Assembly: GCA_910586835.1 (NCBI GenBank)
Contig: CAJUJU010000042.1
Coordinates: forward strand, 1 to 36,850
Source of the DNA: an uncultured Acetatifactor sp.
Lineage (GTDB): Bacteria; Bacillota; Clostridia; Lachnospirales; Lachnospiraceae
Direction: 5' to 3'
DNA: 36,850 nt
Shown in pieces: positions 32,769-36,850 of the stretch; the first letter of the stretch is position 1, and each line of letters opens with the position of its first letter. The position numbers were made by a program, and so were the translations under genes. Under the pieces are notes generated by a model. That model was not told where the DNA came from. It saw only the letters and a program-made list of their open reading frames with translations, and did no database searches.

Positions 32769-33467
32769 ATGAATCTTGCAGGAAGCCTGCTCATGGGGCA
32801 GCTGTTGGGCAGAACCACGGGGAATTATCTGACGGACAGCAGCTTGAATGGATATGGTTTGTACGGGCTGACGGGTACGCCGTATGTGAATTTTGCTTCC
32901 GCGCTTCAGAAGGCTGCAGGAAAAAAACAGACCTTTCGGGAGGGGGAGGATGTTGTCATGGGGTTTCCGCCTGTGAGCTCCACGAAGTATGAGGTGGATG
33001 AGAGCAAGAATGTCTCTGAGATGACGCTGGACGAGTACAAGCGATATCTCTGCAATAAAATATCCGATCTGCCGGTCAGCGACAGTGCCCGACTGAATAC
33101 ACATGGGGTATTGATTCTGAAGGAAGAGGCTTTTGTCAGTATGCAGAAGGATCCGGCATATGAAAAGAAGATAATGAATATGCTGCGGAAGGGGTTTCAG
33201 ACACAGTATCCGTTTTACTCTCCCAACATAGGCTATCAGGTCATCGGTGGGTCGGAAAAGGAGTGCTATGGGGAGGGAGTGCCCATGAAAAGCAGTTCCG
33301 CCGGAGTTTATGGGCGGGAGAAAAGCTGGTGGAACAGACGGCATGACAATCTGCAGAACAACCTGGACGCAGGCCGCAGGGAAAGTCTTGCCAGACGTTT
33401 GGAGAGAAACAGAGCAGACAGATTACAGGAAAGAGCTTCCGGACGTCATATTGATCAATGTCTCTGA
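32769..33467 (+). CDS. Hypothetical protein A of a three-gene cassette
   Basis: A 232-residue protein with AAGGGGGTG before ATG 32769. No signal peptide and no TM: MNLAGSLLMGQLLGRTTGNY is followed by Gly/Tyr-rich sequence (LNGYGLYGLTGTPYVNFASA), as in flexible secretion-type N-termini. The central 90-180 region reads MTLDEYKRYLCNKISDLP, then DPAYEKKIMNMLRKGFQTQY, a domain I remember from Clostridial hypothetical proteins without a described function. The last 45 residues are Arg/Asn-rich and helical (RRHDNLQNNLDAGRRESLA), probably disordered or RNA/protein-binding. It is first of three genes with similar spacing (53 and 12 bases) behind the LytTR pair. I cannot assign a function; a reference to a DUF number would be guesswork. 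Confidence 0.75.
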   Translation: MNLAGSLLMGQLLGRTTGNYLTDSSLNGYGLYGLTGTPYVNFASALQKAAGKKQTFREGEDVVMGFPPVSSTKYEVDESKNVSEMTLDEYKRYLCNKISDLPVSDSARLNTHGVLILKEEAFVSMQKDPAYEKKIMNMLRKGFQTQYPFYSPNIGYQVIGGSEKECYGEGVPMKSSSAGVYGREKSWWNRRHDNLQNNLDAGRRESLARRLERNRADRLQERASGRHIDQCL

Positions 33468-33520
33468 CGAGAGTTTTTTCCGAAGGATTTAAAATCAAAC
33501 AGAAAGGAATGGGAGTCGAA

Positions 33521-34156
33521 ATGAGAGTTACAACAGGTATGCTGAACAGGAATCACGGGGGAGTGATGGGCAGCAGGAAATCGCTGCTCAGCCATATACA
33601 GCGGAACAGGGAAGGCGGCATCGCCGGGCTTAAGGCTTTGGGGGCAGCAAGATCAGAAAGTGCTTTGAGACGGACGGAGAAAGCCGGCTATGAGAAGCTG
33701 GGAAATGCTGCGGACAGTCTGGTCAGTCAGGCAGACAGGCTGGCTGAAAAGGTGGATAAGGGGAGTACGGAAATAGATTCCCTGGCGGAAGGTCTGGTGG
33801 AGGCATATAACAGCACAGTGGGTGCACTTGGGGATGCAGAGGGAGTGTTGAACAACTATTATCATCGGACGATGAAGCAGTCCTTTTCAGACAACTGTGT
33901 TGAGTTGGGAGAGATCGGCATCAGCATGAACTCCCGTGGGAAGCTGGTTCTGGATAAGGAGAAGCTGAAGGCGGCAGACGCAGAAAAGGTGAAAAAGCTG
34001 CTGGGCTCGGAGGGAGATTTTCTGAAGCGTGTGAGCCTTGTGGCTTCAAGGGTTTCGGACAATGCTGCGGCAAACAGGCAGAGTCTGAGCAATTCCTATA
34101 ACGCCAGGGGAAATATTATGAATTCCTATCTCAGCAAGTATAATAAAAAAGGTTGA
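33521..34156 (+). CDS. Hypothetical protein B with FliD-C-like segment
   Basis: A 211-residue helical protein. ATG 33521 has GGAATGGGAG upstream; longer in-frame starts at 33458 or 33509 are less well placed. There is no signal peptide. Residues about 60-130 are predicted coiled-coil (DSLVSQADRLAEKVDKGSTE, VEAYNSTVGALGDAEGVLNN). Residues about 140-195 read LGEIGISMNSRGKLVLDKEK, then VKKLLGSEGDFLKRV and NSYNARGNIMNSYLSKY. The pattern (GI-x-M-x-S-x-GKL-x-LD-x-x-KL) is that of the C-terminal domain of FliD, the flagellar cap protein, and of other axial helical proteins. No flagellar gene is near and the usual FliD N-terminus is absent. So this may be a FliD-derived or independently evolved coiled-coil filament or surface protein. 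The resemblance is by eye only. Confidence 0.65.
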   Translation: MRVTTGMLNRNHGGVMGSRKSLLSHIQRNREGGIAGLKALGAARSESALRRTEKAGYEKLGNAADSLVSQADRLAEKVDKGSTEIDSLAEGLVEAYNSTVGALGDAEGVLNNYYHRTMKQSFSDNCVELGEIGISMNSRGKLVLDKEKLKAADAEKVKKLLGSEGDFLKRVSLVASRVSDNAAANRQSLSNSYNARGNIMNSYLSKYNKKG

Positions 34157-34168
34157 GGAGGTTTTGCA

Positions 34169-34810
34169 ATGGAACTGGGAATCAACGGTGGTCTGACAGG
34201 AACCCATTGTCGGCAGGCAGCAAACCGAAAAACACAGCAGGCTATGGCAGCAGAATGGATCGCATCATTGGCTGCGGCTGCGGAGGAGGATAAGGCAGGG
34301 GACGTGGCTGCTTCCGGTGCGAAGCCTGCATGGAAGGTTGACACGGCACAATCCGCCGAAGGAACACAGGAGTCAGGTGGTGGAAGAGACCGTTCCGAGG
34401 CGGTTAAAATTTTTGAAGCTGCAGCAGCGGGCAAAGAAAACCCCATCAATCAACTGAACAAGGTCTCCAAGGTACCCTACGGCTATCTTGCAAAGGATGG
34501 CGTAATCGAATATAACGGAGTTATATTTGTCTGCGACGAGAAGACCAACAGTATCTGTCTGGGGGACGTTTCCGATCCGAAACAGGTTATCAACGTGGCG
34601 CTTTCCGGCGGCGGGCATCTGAAACTGAACCGGAATAACATAGGGGATCTGTCAAAGGCGGCAGGGATGTTTTCTCCCAGGGATCTGAATCTGATTATGC
34701 GTGCAATAGCGCAGGATACCAAGATCCAGTCCATGAAGAAGGAGCTTGACGATATGGAAAACAGTATCGGAAATGAGGCGGATACCGAAGAGCAGAATGC
34801 AGAAGAGTAA
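34169..34810 (+). CDS. Hypothetical protein C, last gene of the cassette
   Basis: A 213-residue protein with GAGGAGG seven bases before ATG 34169, 12 bases after protein B. The first 90 residues are low-complexity Ala/Gly/Ser/Glu (MELGINGGLTGTHCRQAANR, then alanine-rich helix), with no signal peptide. A compact domain follows at about 100-190: YGYLAKDGVIEYNGVIFVCD, SICLGDVSDPKQVINVALSG, GHLKLNRNNIGDLSKAAGMF, SPRDLNLIMRAIAQDTKIQ, ending with an acidic coil (KKELDDMENSIGNEADTEE). I recall such domains in Lachnospiraceae hypothetical proteins but know no function. It is terminated by the hairpin at 34878-34920. Its two-part layout, flexible N-terminus then small folded domain, parallels protein A, suggesting a shared export or assembly route. 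Confidence 0.75.
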   Translation: MELGINGGLTGTHCRQAANRKTQQAMAAEWIASLAAAAEEDKAGDVAASGAKPAWKVDTAQSAEGTQESGGGRDRSEAVKIFEAAAAGKENPINQLNKVSKVPYGYLAKDGVIEYNGVIFVCDEKTNSICLGDVSDPKQVINVALSGGGHLKLNRNNIGDLSKAAGMFSPRDLNLIMRAIAQDTKIQSMKKELDDMENSIGNEADTEEQNAEE

Positions 34811-35322
34811 ATTTTTGCCGATTGTGTCGTTAAGATTACAGTGCCCACTGAGCCATGTATGTGGCGGTGACAGGTAAAGAGCTGATGAACTATGAGTTTT
34901 CTCACAAGTTCATCGGCTCTATTCATTTACGAAACGTTTATGGCTGCGAAATGGCAACAGCAAAAATCCAGACAGTCAAGGAGGAAAGACAAAACAGATA
35001 TAAAGCACTGATTGCTTGAGGAGGAAAAATCTGCTATATTTGGGGTAGCAAACTAATTGATATATCGGAAATTGGGGGACCTCTAAATGTTTGATTTGAT
35101 ACCGAATGAAATTGAGTTTTGCATATAAAATTTTGTGAAAGATTATTCCATCTAGAAAGACAATGTAATATAATAGAGCCGACGAAAAATCGGAATTTTA
35201 TGCTGGTTTGTGAGTAGAAGATGTATAGCATGAATTAAATATCTATAATTCACAAGAAATGATAATACAGACAGGAATAGATGTTGTAGAATGGAGTTAT
35301 CAACTAGAAAGAAGGTATAAAA
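34811..35322. other. 512-base gap with terminator, AT-rich fragments and no real gene
   Basis: After the cassette terminator the base composition becomes visibly AT-richer. Two tiny frames occur. One runs 34951-35019 (22 codons, beginning MATAKIQTVKEERQNRYKAL) with no ribosome site. The other runs 35087-35128 (13 codons, MFDLIPNEIEFCI) with GGGGGA upstream, possibly the broken start of another gene. TATAAT at 35169-35174 may be a -10 for the AraC gene, but no good -35 accompanies it. I see no tRNA, attachment site or riboswitch here. Confidence 0.5.
34878..34920 (+). terminator. Terminator of the three-gene cassette
   Basis: AGAGCTGATGAACT (34878-34891) and AGTTCATCGGCTCT (34907-34920) form a 14-pair stem with one G-U. 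An inner TGAG/CTCA stem (34893-34896 / 34901-34904) closes on TTTT. It is followed by ATTCATTTAC, a weak T tract. It lies 68 bases after the stop of protein C. Confidence 0.7.
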
Positions 35323-36210
35323 ATGAACAATCTACAACTGATAGAAAAGGTGCTGTATTACATTGATGAACATATATGCGAGGAACTGACCTATGAACGT
35401 CTGGCAGAGGTATTTGGTTACTCGTCCTTTCATTTCCACAAGATTTTTTCATCCGTAACAGAATTAAGCATAACGGAGTATATCCGAAAGCGCCGTCTTA
35501 CCGTGGCACATAAAATATTATGTGAAACAACAGGGAGCGTCGCAGATATTTGTTACAGAGTTGGTTTTAACAGTATTCAGACCTTTAACCGGGTGTTTAA
35601 GGAAACCTTCGGAATGCAGCCGCTTGAGGCAAGGGAAAGGCAGGCAAAGATTACATACCGCAGCGTAGAAGAAATCATTACAGGATACTTAAAACGTGTT
35701 GCTGTAGAGGGTGTATTTTCTATGGAACCACGTTTTGAGGAAAGGGAAGAATTTGTAATTGCCGGATATCGAAAACACACAAAGGATGGGTTCCATGTCA
35801 TAGGCGAGTCGTGGTTTGAGCTAAAGAACAGTCTAGATGCCATTGAAAGAAAAAACGGACATACGATGTATGGCTTTGAAGACTATTCGGAAGGATTCTG
35901 CCCTGAACCATTGTCATTTTATTATATGGCAGGGGTGGAAGTAGAAAAAGATACACCCCTTTTAGAAGGAATGTACCGCAAAGTGGTGCCAAGGGCAAAG
36001 TACGCTGTATTTACGGTGAACGGCAATAATGCCAATGGGGAAATTGGCGAGGCATTCAAATATATTTATTTTGTATGGCTGCCAAACTCGGAGTACTGTA
36101 TTGATGAAAATGCGTTATTCGATTTTGAATATTATGATGAGCGCTGGGACTGTCAGTTTGGAGCGGCGCAGATGGATATTTATGTTCCGGTTAGAAGAAT
36201 GGAGGATTAG
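35323..36210 (+). CDS. AraC-family regulator with GyrI-like effector-binding domain
   Basis: A 295-residue regulator of the Rob/SoxS-type layout. The N-terminal AraC DNA-binding domain (about 5-105) has LTYERLAEVFGYSSFHFHKI and VADICYRVGFNSIQTFNRVF as its two HTHs, and the usual FGMQPLEAR end. The C-terminal half (about 135-293) is the GyrI-like/effector-binding fold: FVIAGYRKHTKDGF, then SFYYMAGVEVEKDTPLLEGM, KYAVFTVNGN and a final MDIYVPVRR. AGAAGG lies upstream of ATG 35323. Such proteins sense hydrophobic drugs or toxins. It is 2 bases from the GNAT gene, so the pair is probably an operon. Its codon use looks AT-richer than the pectin genes. Confidence 0.95.
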   Translation: MNNLQLIEKVLYYIDEHICEELTYERLAEVFGYSSFHFHKIFSSVTELSITEYIRKRRLTVAHKILCETTGSVADICYRVGFNSIQTFNRVFKETFGMQPLEARERQAKITYRSVEEIITGYLKRVAVEGVFSMEPRFEEREEFVIAGYRKHTKDGFHVIGESWFELKNSLDAIERKNGHTMYGFEDYSEGFCPEPLSFYYMAGVEVEKDTPLLEGMYRKVVPRAKYAVFTVNGNNANGEIGEAFKYIYFVWLPNSEYCIDENALFDFEYYDERWDCQFGAAQMDIYVPVRRMED

Positions 36211-36212
36211 TA

Positions 36213-36776
36213 ATGGTATTCAGCGATTTATTTAAAGAGTTCACCCCGATTCGGGTGAATGAGGATATTTATCTTAGGCAGCATGAACCGGAAAAGGACG
36301 CCAGACCGTTTTGGGAAATATATTATGATGAAGAAAATTTTACATATTTCGGAGGCTACAAAAGACCTCACGACTGGAATGAAGAAAGAGAAATTCGGGC
36401 GGAGGAAAGCCGTGTAAAGGGATTTAAAGGGAAACGGGAATATCCCTGGGTTGTGACATATCAGGGAGAGGTGATTGGTCAGATACAGTTGTTTGATTTT
36501 TTTAATCATAACACCTGCGCAGAGGTAGGTTATTTCATCAAGAAAACTTATTGGAATCGTGGAATCAACACGAAGGTATTAAAGGCAGTGTGCAGATTTG
36601 GAATAGAAACTATGGGGTTGGAAAGAATTGAAGCATTTGCCCATGTGGATAATATCGGTTCTAACAGAACGTTGCAGAAAGCAGGTTTTATGCAGGAAGG
36701 AACGCTGCGAAAAAGATTTGAAGTAAAGGGGAAATTGTATGACTGTAATGTATATTCATTTGTGAAGGATAAATGA
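36213..36776 (+). CDS. GNAT-family N-acetyltransferase (RimJ/RimL-like)
   Basis: A 187-residue acetyltransferase with GGAGG seven bases before ATG 36213. The opening INEDIYLRQ-like pattern (VNEDIYLRQHEPEKDARPFW) and the acetyl-CoA-binding segment GYFIKKTYWNRGINTKVLKA are typical of RimJ/RimL enzymes; its Q/R-x-x-G-x-G/A loop is represented by NRGINT. The closing NIGSNRTLQKAGFMQEGTLR is the family's motif B. It lies in tandem with the AraC/GyrI regulator, which suggests a drug- or toxin-acetylating pair rather than ribosomal-protein modification. Length and motifs are complete. Substrate unknown. Confidence 0.95.
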   Translation: MVFSDLFKEFTPIRVNEDIYLRQHEPEKDARPFWEIYYDEENFTYFGGYKRPHDWNEEREIRAEESRVKGFKGKREYPWVVTYQGEVIGQIQLFDFFNHNTCAEVGYFIKKTYWNRGINTKVLKAVCRFGIETMGLERIEAFAHVDNIGSNRTLQKAGFMQEGTLRKRFEVKGKLYDCNVYSFVKDK

Positions 36777-36809
36777 GAAAGGTAGATAAATTCCCATTGA
36801 ACAAAATCG

Positions 36810-36845
36810 CTGCGCGATGGCTGGCCAAGGCTGTGGCGCAGTTTT
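36810..36845 (+). terminator. Possible terminator after the GNAT gene
   Basis: CTGCGC (36810-36815) and GCGCAG (36836-36841) form a 6-bp stem around a 20-base G/C-rich loop, followed at once by TTTT. It lies 33 bases after the GNAT stop at the window edge, so the full context is not seen. Confidence 0.45.
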
Positions 36846-36850
36846 CATTT

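Overview
The window looks like the chromosome of an anaerobic gut Firmicute of the Lachnospiraceae/Clostridia type. This rests on the strong AGGAGG-type ribosome sites, the Tn916-type integrase relic, the many AraC and LytTR regulators, and sugar ABC permease pairs with no local ATPase. It is a Gram-positive polysaccharide-utilisation locus aimed at pectin and rhamnogalacturonan, flanked by gene debris on the left and an AT-richer segment on the right. I see no tRNA, rRNA, CRISPR array or intact insertion sequence. All family calls come from reading the protein sequences; no database search was possible.

Left edge (1-3600): a tyrosine-integrase relic is fused tail to tail with a truncated lipoprotein gene, followed by a C-terminal scrap of an AraC regulator. 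Next comes an intact MATE efflux pump diverging from its probable TetR-type regulator. Their promoters overlap, and two 17-bp direct repeats lie across them.

Carbohydrate enzymes (3600-12400): a GH78 alpha-L-rhamnosidase reduced to its two ends, a beta-lactamase-fold serine hydrolase and a DUF5060-type glycoside hydrolase lie on the plus strand. On the minus strand are a DegV protein, a CE12-type rhamnogalacturonan acetylesterase with three C-terminal SLH-like repeats, and a two-TM AraC-type sensor-regulator that diverges from the transport operon.

Transport operon (12639-29223, plus strand): a cytoplasmic CE8 pectin methylesterase; a membrane-anchored solute-binding protein carrying tandem carbohydrate-binding-like domains; two permeases; an NHL/TPR membrane protein; a Yip1-like membrane protein; a DUF5696-type lipoprotein; a second permease pair; two paralogous solute-binding lipoproteins separated by a very strong hairpin; a small ORF; and a metallophosphoesterase. 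Several junctions are ATGA or TGATG overlaps, so much of the operon is probably translationally coupled. Inferred flow: esterified oligogalacturonides or rhamnogalacturonides are captured, imported, then de-esterified and trimmed inside the cell.

Signalling and unknown cassette (29224-34920): an Rpn/PD-(D/E)XK protein with a structured leader, a LytTR response regulator with a 22-bp-period repeat at its promoter, a GHKL sensor kinase, and a three-gene cassette of leaderless small proteins. One cassette protein has a FliD-C-like segment, although no flagellar genes are nearby. This cassette and the NHL/Yip1/DUF5696 module are the best candidates for undescribed systems.

Right edge (34921-36850): AT-richer DNA with a 512-bp gap of fragments, an AraC regulator with a GyrI-like effector domain, and a GNAT acetyltransferase.
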